Shown here: in pieces, positions 11,401-18,796 of the stretch | Layout of the letters: the number at the start of each line of letters is the position of its first letter | How positions within the stretch are numbered: the first letter of the stretch is position 1 | Assembly (NCBI RefSeq): GCF_003590095.1 | Contig: NC_039481.1 | Coordinates: forward strand, 1,798,001-1,862,000 | Length of the DNA: 64,000 nt | Reading direction: 5' to 3' | Source of the DNA: Trichoplusia ni | Taxonomy: Eukaryota; Arthropoda; Insecta; Lepidoptera; Noctuidae | Notes under the pieces: model-generated | Told to the model about the DNA's origin: nothing | Seen by the model: only the letters and a program-made list of their open reading frames with translations | Database searches by the model: none | Translations under genes and position numbers: made by a program

Positions 11401-12500
11401 AGTAGTGATACTAAAAAACCTGTCCTGGTGCCAAGCAGTAATGAACTTGAGGGAATAGTAATGAACCACGAAAAACGAGCTTCCAAAACCCTGGAAAGGA
11501 AGGACATCCGTATTTATTTCTTGACGTGCTTGTTGACTTCGACTTGTATGTGGTATTTGGCTTGTGACGTTCGTACCCACCATGCATCGCCGTTTAATTA
11601 TAGCCTGGATAAATGTCAGTCGACATTAGCCGTCCGAGACGAAATAAAATATGTTTTAATTTAACTTCGGACATTTATTACTCGTGAAATATAATTAGTA
11701 ACGACCGTTATACTTCATAAACTGTGGTTTGATTGTTTATTATTCTACATTTTAACAGATACTCGTACGGAGAGCCGGTCCCATACCGTTTCAGCAATGA
11801 CGCGTACGTCGCTAAGCTGCTGGTGCCCCTCCGCAGTGTGGCCGAACACATCAACAACATCTCCCACTACAACGAACCCGCCAAGAGGTTCACCGGTAAG
11901 AGAGTTGCACTCAAGTGGGCCACTTACTGGTTCACGTGGTTCACATGACACAGTGGATATAACACTCGATGTTAATCTACTAAATGGATGGAAAGCCCTT
12001 ATTTATACTTATTTAATCTTTGTCCAATAACTGTATCGTCCTTTGTTCTTTAGTTTGACCACCGACTAACAGTTAAAATTCCAGTGTGTCCCTGTGGTAA
12101 CCGTGGTGTTCTTGCCAGGACGCGGACACCTCGCATGCGTCCACTACTCCGGTAAAAAGGGCTTCTCCAGCCGTAAGCCTCTCTACAAGGAACTCAGCAT
12201 CAGGGACGACGTGAACCTGCTCTCTTTCTATGCCAAGAATAGACTGGCAGCTGCCGGTTTGGCCGTCGAGAGTGCCACAGGTACCTCGTCAACGTCGCAT
12301 CGCTAGCGCTCGCTTACAACCCCTCGCTTAATTCTTTAAAATGAGTTTTTAAACCGGTCTAAAAGTGAAAGCTGCGCCTCAATTGGCTCGGGGCACTAAA
12401 AGATTATTAAACCGAGAAATAAAGTCCGTGTCTAACCCTGCGTGTGGTGTCTCTTGCAGCGGCAGCGCCGGAACAGCCGACGGCGGCGCAGTGCGCGTAG
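2401..12500 (+). CDS. Mf: Myofilin, long isoform (muscle thick-filament protein)
   Basis: Spliced CDS joined from 2401-2472, 10396-10590, 10973-11085, 11759-11895, 12119-12280 and 12460-12500. All junctions are GT-AG and in phase, giving 239 residues. The N-terminus is MVYESDFYTTRRPYRP. The central part is basic and proline-rich (AELIYRPTSRTVTRLV). The conserved-looking C-terminal exons include YSYGEPVPYRFSND, LRSVAEHINNISHYNEPAK and the motif DDVNLLSFYAKNRLAAAG, which I associate with insect myofilin. Known family role: myofilin binds the core of insect thick filaments with paramyosin. The ATG has a good context (GCAGCCATGG) and an upstream MEF2 site. The first intron is about 7.9 kb unless the cassette exon at 4642-4725 is used. 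The link from exon 1 to exon 10396 is inferred from phase and context; an undetected separate first exon is possible. Confidence 0.75.
2955..3320 (+). CDS. Mf: Myofilin alternative terminal exon A
   Basis: The acceptor TCTCCGCTTGCAG is followed by a frame in phase with exon 1 (2401-2472). It adds 121 residues and a stop, giving a 145-residue isoform. The peptide begins RPLGDWEKVPFVPRPSLVPD and ends HVFYSNYASY. It is rich in Pro and Arg, and third positions are nearly all G or C, unlike most of the window. The first intron for this isoform is only 482 bp. There is no poly(A) signal before the next alternative exon, so transcripts probably run to the AATAAA at 3962. I know of multiple myofilin isoforms in flies, but the assignment of this exon to the gene rests on phase, spacing and composition. 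Confidence 0.6.
   Translation, partial: RPLGDWEKVPFVPRPSLVPDPVTAYGRRSRPGARASVLEPVTRQNIPPKPESKLAPLAPYVSPRDQTRLRVLAAVGQRERTFESDPLGTPRDHMDVVLAQSHGRPSHAPHRHVFYSNYASY
3440..3736 (+). CDS. Mf: Myofilin alternative terminal exon B (Tyr/Ser/Gly-rich tail)
   Basis: The acceptor GTTGTTGCAG precedes a phase-0 exon that would join exon 1 and add 98 residues (122 in total). The peptide starts TPRHYVVVDRDPVRPRRAEE. It then becomes low complexity, with repeated YSYS, SSERS and GPGGYSYSS motifs, and ends YRHYSYRV. It is strongly GC-biased in the third position. Exons A and B are mutually exclusive as terminal exons because each has its own stop, and they share the downstream poly(A) signal. The tail could be a disordered, filament-binding extension, but that is inference. 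A frame open from 3344 exists, but the acceptor at 3438-3439 makes the spliced reading more likely. Confidence 0.55.
   Translation, partial: TPRHYVVVDRDPVRPRRAEEQYSYSYQSTSERSTGSGLPQRSSYSSTVERRAGSGPGGYSYSSERSSNLGGPGGYSYSSASSGRLPYGTTYRHYSYRV
3962..3967 (+). terminator. Poly(A) signal for short myofilin isoforms
   Basis: AATAAA lies 226 bp past the stop of terminal exon B, in AT-rich sequence that follows abruptly on the GC-rich coding stretch. It is the first canonical signal after both short terminal exons. Confidence 0.65.
4642..4725 (+). CDS. Mf: Candidate myofilin cassette exon (84 nt)
   Basis: An acceptor (CGTGCCTATTCTCCTGACAG, with a branch-like TTATAAC just upstream) and a perfect donor (CAG|GTAAGT) bracket 84 nt. 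In phase 0 these read 28 residues, starting PLSSVYYLSS and ending YITYVPKLSQ. Exon 1 ends and exon 10396 starts in phase 0, so inclusion keeps the frame of the long isoform (267 residues). The stretch is clearly more GC-rich than its flanks. The other two frames are also open here, one Tyr/Arg-rich and one hydrophobic, but neither joins in phase to the neighbouring exons. I do not recognise the peptide from a family alignment. The call rests on splice signals, phase and composition. Confidence 0.5.
6060..6300 (-). mobile_element. tRNA-derived SINE, minus strand, split by another repeat
   Basis: Read on the minus strand, 6300-6225 gives the SINE body (CCCCGCGTAGGACAAGCATT, then TGTGTGAT.CACGAA). 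The segment 6110-6060 gives its tail (CCCCGCGACACAAGAATTCC and CGGGAG). Between them, 6124-6220 is a different repeat (TAGATAGAATATTCTTTATT and onwards) of a type common in lepidopteran DNA. The right end almost touches MITE copy B, so three repeat types are stacked within 500 bp. Confidence 0.6.
6303..6553 (-). mobile_element. MITE-like element, copy B, inverted relative to copy A
   Basis: The reverse complement aligns over its whole length with 1573-1825: the same terminal inverted repeats (ATTCTGCTATTTACAATGGC...), the same interior (TGTCAATTTTCGTATTCT; TCAATACAATTAAC) and the same right end. The copies differ at scattered bases and by a few short indels, so they are old but clearly the same family. 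Confidence 0.8.
7731..7836 (+). mobile_element. LINE 3'-end fragment
   Basis: The sequence around GAGGCCTGTGCCCAACAATTG and the following TTTAGGCTGATATTTC is the degraded C-terminal end of a non-LTR retrotransposon of the kind that usually ends 'GGCCTGTGCCCAGCAGTGGG'. No reverse transcriptase domain remains. Confidence 0.55.
10757..10800 (+). repeat. SINE head remnant (B box)
   Basis: GGTTCGGGTTCGATCCCCGC followed by ATAGGATAGACGG matches the pol III B-box region of the SINE copies at 13826 and 25375. The A-box half is not recognisable. It sits in the 382-bp intron between two myofilin exons. Confidence 0.5.
12281..12306 (+). CDS. Mf: Alternative myofilin C-terminus by intron retention
   Basis: If the donor at 12281 (ACAG|GTACCT) is not used, the frame reads on for nine codons (GTSSTSHR then stop) instead of splicing to 12460-12500 (AAPEQPTAAQCA). 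The donor is not ideal, so retention is plausible. Only the spliced form is called as the main isoform. Confidence 0.3.
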
Positions 12501-12791
12501 CTCCCCGCGGCGCGGCGCGGGCGCCGGGGTTGGCCGAGCGGGCAGCCCCGCGCTCGCGTCGCGTTCGCCCTTCGCGCTCTCTGATCTCGGTATAACACGC
12601 TAGAACTAACCAAGATCATTTATTTTTCATACGACAGATTATATTTTTGTTACTTATTTTTACCGACGAGTTCCGACGAACGATTTTATTTTATTTCTAG
12701 TCATCGTTGTGATAGCGCGGTGTTCTGCACCGAAATATTGTCGGTGACCGAGACGTCTCGTTTTCACTTAACTCGACTGATTTTACTTAAC

Positions 12792-12797
12792 AATAAA
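12792..12797 (+). terminator. Poly(A) signal of long myofilin transcript
   Basis: AATAAA lies 292 bp after the spliced stop codon and is followed by a T/G-rich stretch. This gives a 3' UTR of about 320 nt. Confidence 0.65.
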
Positions 12798-12799
12798 GA

Positions 12800-13398
12800 A
12801 TTTTTACTGAAATTGTAGTTGTTTTAATCATCTGCACGTTCGTTGTTCCCAATGTCACGCTTAAAAATCCAAGCTTTTGTAACGCTTAGCTTTTACACTA
12901 AAAATGTTTCTAACATTCCGTATAACAAACATAAATAAAAAATGATAAAACACTGAATAATTAAATTACTTACTTGTAAGAACTCTATATCGTCAAATAT
13001 TTATTTACCAAATACACAAAAGCAATATTCAGAGTACAGCTCAAATTAATTCTACTTCTGGGACATGCTCATATTTCATACATAATGTGAATGAAATAAT
13101 GCTTGAAACTACAAGGAGACCGATCTCGACGCCACACTGGACCACTGCACTATCATTTGCATTACAGCATGAAGCAGCACTGAAAGAATACGATGTCATA
13201 GCGAATACCATGCCATTCATGGGTTGTCATTGAGCTTGGTGCTGGGGTCTAACAGCTTCGATTAGACACCTCATGATCACGACCATTGTGCGGCGTCGCT
13301 TACTTTCTGATTTCGTTTCGATCGATGACCATTGACATTCATCTATCATGTTGTGAAGTGATTAGCTTTCGAGTAATTGAGAGCTGACCATTTCACCA
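12800..13398 (+). other. Gap between myofilin and the helical-protein gene
   Basis: About 600 bp with no coding exon. The first half is AT-rich. The last 200 bp is less so and contains repeated CATT and CCAT strings around 13200-13400, probably promoter and 5' UTR of the following gene. No TATA box is obvious. Confidence 0.45.
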
Positions 13399-15211
13399 AT
13401 GGTCATGTTTGGGAACACGCGTAACATTGGCCTGGGTGCAGTGAAGCTGCTCCCATGGAGGCCGAGCCGCAAGTTCCAGGTCCCGCAGATGATGGAGGAC
13501 CCGGCCTTAGAGCTGAAGGCAGCCAAGGCTGAACGTGAAGCCAGGTTCCGTGCCACTACTGCTGAGCCTGTACTGGCCCCAGCTGCTGACTTGGCTGAAA
13601 TTAAAAGGAAGAGGCAAGAAGAAGCTCGTGCTGCCGAAGAAAAGTATGTATTTTTCGTTTCCTTATTATTAATAATAAAATAATGTTAAATATTTTATAA
13701 ATTTTTTTTGTTTATTACAGAGCTTTGAAAGAAGAAGCAAAACGTGAAGCTGAACGCAAGGCTCAAGTGAGGACAATTTTATGTTACCTTTATGTTTTTC
13801 AGAGACTAATAAATTTTATATCACTGCTCAGAAGGCCGATTGGTTGGGTCACCACGTAAAACGACGTGTCGCGGGTTCGATCCCCGCTAAGGATAGGCGT
13901 TTGTGTAATCCACAAATGCGTATTGTGGGTCAAAGTGTTTTTTTTATGTGTTGTGACTTGAAAGTTTATGAATACAAGGATCAAATTCGTCAGCTTGGAA
14001 GTAGTATTAAATTATTCAAGTAATGACTTGTTTTTGTAATAAAATATTAAGAGAGCTTATTACATATTTTTAGGCCGAACGCGAAGCTGCTGAGAAGAAG
14101 AGAGCAGAGGAGGAAGCTCGCAAGGCCGAAGAAGCTAAACGCAAGGCCGAAGAGGACGCAAGGAAAGCTGAGGAAGAAGCTCGTCTGGCCGAGGAAGCTC
14201 GTAAAGCCGAGGAGGCCAGGCTAGCGGAGGAAGCCAGGCTGGCCGAGGAAGCCAGGATTGCTGCCGAAGCTAAGAAGGCAGAGGAAGCCAGACTAGCAGA
14301 GGAAGCTAGATTGGCTGAAGAGGCCAAGCTCGCAGAAGAAGCCCGTTTAGCTGAGGAAGCGAGGTTAGCCGAAGAAGCCAAGTTAGAGGAGGAGAGGCAA
14401 GCGGAACAGAGGAGGCAAGAGGAACTTGCTCGGTTAGAGGAACTGGAGAAACAAGCGGAAGAAGAACGCGAAGCCGAACTTGCACGACAGGTAAAATTAT
14501 TCAAACTTTTCAAACCATGCAAATTTCGGATGCCAACAAGTTAGTCAGTACGTTAAGAAGGCTGACTGCCACATTATTGAGCCGTAAAGTTGCAATTATG
14601 GACGGTGTAATATGTAAAATGCATGTGTATTCCGGATAAGTATAATTTCTTGCTAACTTTGAATTATTTGAACAATTATATTCCTTGCTTTCTTCCAGGC
14701 TGCTGAATTAGCTGAAATCGCCAGACAAGAGTCAGAACTCGCTGCCGCGCGCCTTGAGGAGCTCTCACAGAGTGGTTCTGCAGCGGAAGTCCCGGAGGTT
14801 GAAGCTAGGTAAAAAATATACATTTTATTTTATGAAATCCAGAAGAATGAAGAATTCAAAGAATCATTTAAAGAAGTAGTGGGGGTGAACACTGAAGAGA
14901 GTTTTCTACAAAACACAGATATTTGCCTGTTCTTAGGATTAAAGCTGTTACGCCTATCAGTTGGGAAAAGATAGGAAATTGAGAAATAGGTTGTCTTAAA
15001 CCAAAACAAGTAGTAAACTAAAAGATCACAATGCTAATTTAGATGTTCTTATTCCCTTTACAGTGAACCAGTTGCAGATGAGCCACAGCCCATTGTCGAA
15101 GAGCCCGAATCTCCCGAGGTAGTCCCTGAAACACCCGCCGAGGCCGAAGTTGAAGCCGCAGAGGTCAGCGAAGACGAACAAGCGGAACCCGACCTAACTG
15201 ACGAGGAATAA
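13399..15211 (+). CDS. Ala/Glu/Lys/Arg-rich helical (coiled-coil or single-helix) protein, family not assigned
   Basis: Five exons: 13399-13643, 13721-13766, 14074-14490, 14699-14808, 15064-15211. All introns are GT-AG and in phase, giving 321 residues. The N-terminus is MVMFGNTRNIGLGAVKLLPW, followed by RPSRKFQVPQMMEDPALELK; a second ATG lies at codon 3. Residues about 35-265 are almost wholly charged and Ala, with tandem AEEARL or AEEAKL hexamers that put E and K/R at i,i+4 spacing, as in single alpha-helices or coiled coils. Residues about 270-321 form an acidic, Pro-rich tail ending EPDLTDEE. There is no signal peptide or membrane segment. It follows myofilin directly on the same strand, so a cytoskeletal or muscle role is possible, but this is only neighbourhood inference. 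Intron 2 holds a SINE. Confidence 0.8.
13826..13932 (+). mobile_element. tRNA-derived SINE inside an intron
   Basis: The sequence GGCCGATTGGTTGGGTCACC resembles a tRNA-like A-box region. It is followed by the B box GCGGGTTCGATCCCCGC, then AGGATAGGCGTTTGTGTAAT and CCACAAATGCGTATTG, matching the body of the other SINE copies. The tail is missing. Confidence 0.7.
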
Positions 15212-15516
15212 ATAAAAACTAATTAATATCTTAAAGTTAAGCATTTTCTGTATCAAATATATGTTAATGCTAAACATGATTCATGGGCATTTTGGTCTAG
15301 AGTAGACATGAATGATGTGATAGCAATAAGGTGGTTGTCACCATCACCGTCCTTTCTTCTGCGTAATTAAATTACGCAAAAATGAAAGTTGTCCTTCATA
15401 GAATACGTATGAATAGGAAATCGTCTACCACCGTTAACCAATTAAATTATTAAACTAAAAATTAAATGTTACTAGCATAAGTGTTTTAATGATGTTATAT
15501 TTTGTTAAATTTTAAC

Positions 15517-15522
15517 AATAAA
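15517..15522 (+). terminator. Poly(A) signal of the helical-protein gene
   Basis: AATAAA lies 306 bp beyond the stop, with T/G-rich sequence following. An overlapping AATAAATAAA at the stop codon itself (from 15207) is too close to be the main signal. Confidence 0.5.
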
Positions 15523-16074
15523 AGACATATTAACATTCTGGATTTCATTTTTGTGACACTATAAGTGTGTCATGGCTTAAGGCTTATAGGTTGTGAAAAA
15601 CTACAGAGCAGAATTATACTTCTCAAATATAAGCCATTTAATTGATGGGGTAATGCCTTCTAAAATAGTTCAAGATGAATTCCTTTTACGATGTTTACTA
15701 CAAATACCTACAACTATAAAATAAGATCACATCTGTTGAAATTACTGTGAGTAACTACAAGTTTAGTATGAAGTTTAATTCTCACAAAATGTTACCTTTC
15801 AAGTTTACTATCTGCATTATGCATTTGGATGCATAGTGCATTAATATCAAGTAGGCAGGTAATAAGTATGCACACATTACTATAAGTTTGACTATTTTAA
15901 ATAATATGGATAAAAAGACACACCTGTCAAATTAAACTTTGTTACAAATATTCGCAAAATAAATTTCTGTCTCTGAAAAGAGTTTTGAACTAGGGATTTG
16001 AAGATAAAGAACAAAATTTGTTATATATATTTTTAATATATAATTTACTTAAAAACTAATTCATTACACTATTG
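15523..16074. other. Convergent intergenic spacer
   Basis: AT-rich sequence between the 3' end of the helical-protein gene (plus strand) and the 3' end of RBIS (minus strand). The ATTAAA-type poly(A) signal of RBIS lies at 16037-16032 on the minus strand. Nothing else is visible. Confidence 0.55.
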
Positions 16075-16707
16075 TTATAAATCCATCTTAACCACTTTTT
16101 CTGCAGTTTTTGCTACCTCTTCTTTTGTCACTGGTTTCTTATCTAATTTTTTCACGGGTGCTTTGACTGTGGATGGGGATGGTTGACTAGCTTTTGGCTT
16201 CTTACTTATTTCTAAAAACTCCTTATCTATAGCTTGAACTTTTTGTTTTATCTGAAACATATAGTAAAATTAACAAAATACAATAATTTCTTGTGGTATG
16301 TGTGGATTAAGAGAACTGCAGTGGAACTTAATGATAAAGATTCTTAATTAATGAGACTTGGAAATTGAATGTGACTTAGTGACTTAGCTTTACTGACATC
16401 AGAAAATAATCAATGAGCGCAAAAAGAAGATAGGTTTATTGGATACAATATTGCGACATTTTACATAAATTGTATCAACCATAACCAGTATAACAATGTT
16501 TTTATTTTCACATATAGGCATCATACCTAGGGATAATGGAGCAATTTTAAAAACAGGTTCAGAATTTGATATATTCAATAAAGAGCAAATGAAACTTACG
16601 TCTTTTAATCCCAAGTTCACCGCTTTCGCTTTAGTTTTCTTCAGGCTTTTGGCGCCTGCAACTTTAAACACATTGGCTTTAGGGCCTTTTTTGTTGTTTT
16701 TACCCAT
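16075..16707 (-). CDS. RBIS: Ribosomal biogenesis factor (RBIS/C8orf59 family)
   Basis: Two exons on the minus strand, 16707-16600 and 16251-16075, joined in phase 0 (donor GTAAGT, acceptor TTTCAG), giving 94 residues. The N-terminus MGKNNKKGPKANVFKVAGAK has the family signature of a short Lys-rich start, GPK, then NVF, followed by a basic SLKKTKAKAVNL segment. The second exon begins IKQKVQAIDKEFLEISKK and ends EVAKTAEKVVKMDL. Human RBIS is about 100 residues and acts in the nucleolus in pre-60S ribosome assembly. The strong lysine content fits a nucleolar RNA-associated role. It shares a 438-bp divergent promoter region with GSTZ1. Confidence 0.85.
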
Positions 16708-17145
16708 ATTTTTAAATTATTTTAATATTTTGTCTTCAGATTTAGGTTATATTATCTTCTGCGACGTGAGATTTTACGTCAAATTGACTTGACGTATTGA
16801 CACACACAGCATTTGAATTGATCGGTTTTACGCACATCAAGCACAAACAAATATTTGTCTAAATCAGAAAAAACGTATAGTATTTCCTAAAATTACATAA
16901 AAAAACTATTATCCGTTAAATATTATATAAATATTCAGTCACTTTATAAAAACAGCTGCTCTTACTTCATGCGTGTATCGAAACGTAATGGTTGATAAAA
17001 CGCGAATGAAGACATTGCTATTTCAGTGATTAAGGGGCTAAAATATAAGTTTTATCAAAACAATTGCTTTCTTATCTTTGTGAAGAGTTAGATAAACGCC
17101 GTCAAAATTACTTACTACTCAAAATACAACGGGAATATTTCCGCC
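16708..17145. promoter_or_regulatory. Shared divergent promoter of RBIS and GSTZ1
   Basis: 438 bp separate the RBIS start codon (minus strand) from the upstream GSTZ1 start codon (plus strand). The region contains a palindromic pair ACGTCAA/TTGACGT at 16776-16795, which is CRE-like, close to the RBIS side. No TATA box is placed convincingly for either gene. Compact divergent promoters of housekeeping genes commonly look like this; shared regulation is inferred. Confidence 0.55.
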
Positions 17146-17154
17146 ATGGCTAAG
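17146..17154 (+). CDS. GSTZ1: GSTZ1 alternative first coding exon a
   Basis: CCGCCATGGCTAAG|GTACGA gives MAK in an optimal start context, and the donor falls after a complete codon. It joins exon 2 (17496) in the same phase as first exon b. The product would be five residues shorter at the N-terminus than the one from exon b. Confidence 0.55.
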
Positions 17155-17379
17155 GTACGATTTTTGCACACCTGTTTACCTTTATGCATCTTATCTGTTT
17201 TAGATAAATTATTAATGATATTCACAATACTCGAACCACAAGTTTATCCATCTAGATTAACTGTGACTATAAATAAACTTGAACGTTACTGGTTTTACTC
17301 GTTTTGTTGAGAGGCTCCTGCCGCTTCAAACCGGCCAGTGTTAAGGCATTTACGCAAATAGTCGCGCTTTTATTTTATA

Positions 17380-18796
17380 ATGGGTGATATTGTTGAAACT
17401 AAGGTAATTTATGATTTAAAAATTTTCATTAAGCAAATTTTAAGCAAGAAAGTTGTATCCTAATTTGTGTGTATTATTTTATACTTTATTTACAGCCAGT
17501 ATTATACTCGTACTGGCGCAGCTCATGCTCGTGGCGAGTGCGAATCGCGCTGAATTTAAAAGAGATACCTTATGATATAAAAGCTGTGAGCCTGATCAAA
17601 GGAGGTGGGGAACAACATTGCAATGAGTACCGGGAGGTGAATCCAATGGAGCAAGTGCCATCACTTTGTATAGGTAGGCAATTTTCCCAGTTTTTTTATG
17701 TTCTATGTCTGTAAAAAAAATAAAAATACTTAATTTAAAACCAAGCAAGTTTGTGTACTAACCTTTTTGCACTAATACCTATTTCTCATACAAACTGTCT
17801 GAATTCTGTAAACTGCTTTTATTACATTTTTAATCCATAATCTATTCTAATTTATTTATTTATTTGCAGATGGGCACACAATTGTAGAATCTCTAAACAT
17901 AATGCATTACCTTGAGGAAACCAGACCTCAACGCCCACTGATGCCTCAAGATTGCTTTAAGCGGGCTAAAGTGCGAGAAATATGTGAAGTGAGTTCTTTT
18001 TGTACTAAGTAATTTATTATCTAAAAAGAAAACTGTTGTTCAAGACATTTACTTTTTAAGAGTTTCGGGGAGTTCATTCTGTAAATTTTATTTTAATGTT
18101 TTCAGGTGATAGCTTCTGGCATTCAGCCTCTTCAGAACCTGATAGTCCTGATCTATGTTGGAGAAGATAAGAAGAAAGAATGGGCCCAGCACTGGATTAC
18201 CCGTGGCTTCCGAGCCACTGAGAAACTGCTCTCAGCATGTGCTGGGAAATATTGTGTCGGAGATGAGATTACTCTAGCAGACTGCTGCCTTGTGCCACAG
18301 GTGTTTAATGCTAGAAGGTAAGAAAATATTATCACTATTTTTTTTAAACATGATAGCTTCCCAGCTCCTGCTGCAGAGGAAATACCTTCGTTTTTTAAAT
18401 GCATGTTGCCATACTGTGTGATTGAGATTGGGAAATATTTTTGCCAATAGAAGCAAAGACTTCATTAGGCAAGCCTTGATGATGATACCAACCTAGATAT
18501 ATATATATCCATAATATTATGTGTAGAAAATTAAAATTAGAATTTTAAATTCTACTGTGACAGTGTAGTTCTATAGTCACAACCAGAAAATATATACTTT
18601 ATGTATATACAAGATTATCTCGTATATTTAAATATATACGAGACTTTTAATATGATTGTCAATTTTCAGATTTCATGTTGACCTGCGCCCGTTTCCCATA
18701 ATTCTGCGCATAGATCGTGAGTTGGAGAACCACCCGGCTTTCCGCGCCGCCCACCCCTCGTCGCAGCCCGACTGCCCACCAGAAGTTGCCAAATAA
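17380..18796 (+). CDS. GSTZ1: Maleylacetoacetate isomerase / zeta-class glutathione S-transferase
   Basis: Exons 17380-17403, 17496-17673, 17870-17988, 18106-18317 and 18670-18796, all GT-AG and in phase, give 219 residues, the usual length for the family. The thioredoxin-like N-domain carries the zeta-class catalytic motif RSSCSWRVRIAL (S17, S18, C19). The cis-proline is in EQVPSL (P63) and the glutathione-contacting ES pair follows in TIVESLNIMHYLEE. The helical C-domain includes GDEITLADCCLVPQVFNARR. Known role: isomerises maleylacetoacetate to fumarylacetoacetate in tyrosine breakdown, in the cytosol, using glutathione; the class also dehalogenates alpha-haloacids. First exon b encodes MGDIVETK; first exon a (17146) encodes MAK. 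Nothing is truncated. Confidence 0.93.

Noticed and set aside
14070..14522. Minus-strand open frame of 150 codons rich in Ser and Ala
   Set aside because: It is the antisense of the AEEARL-repeat exon; the Ser/Ala pattern follows from the repeat, and the sense strand has proper splice sites.
15848..15868. CAGGTAATAAG as a splice junction
   Set aside because: Purine-rich upstream sequence, in a spacer between convergent genes.
16496..16792. Plus-strand open frame of 98 codons
   Set aside because: Antisense to RBIS exon 1 and its intron.
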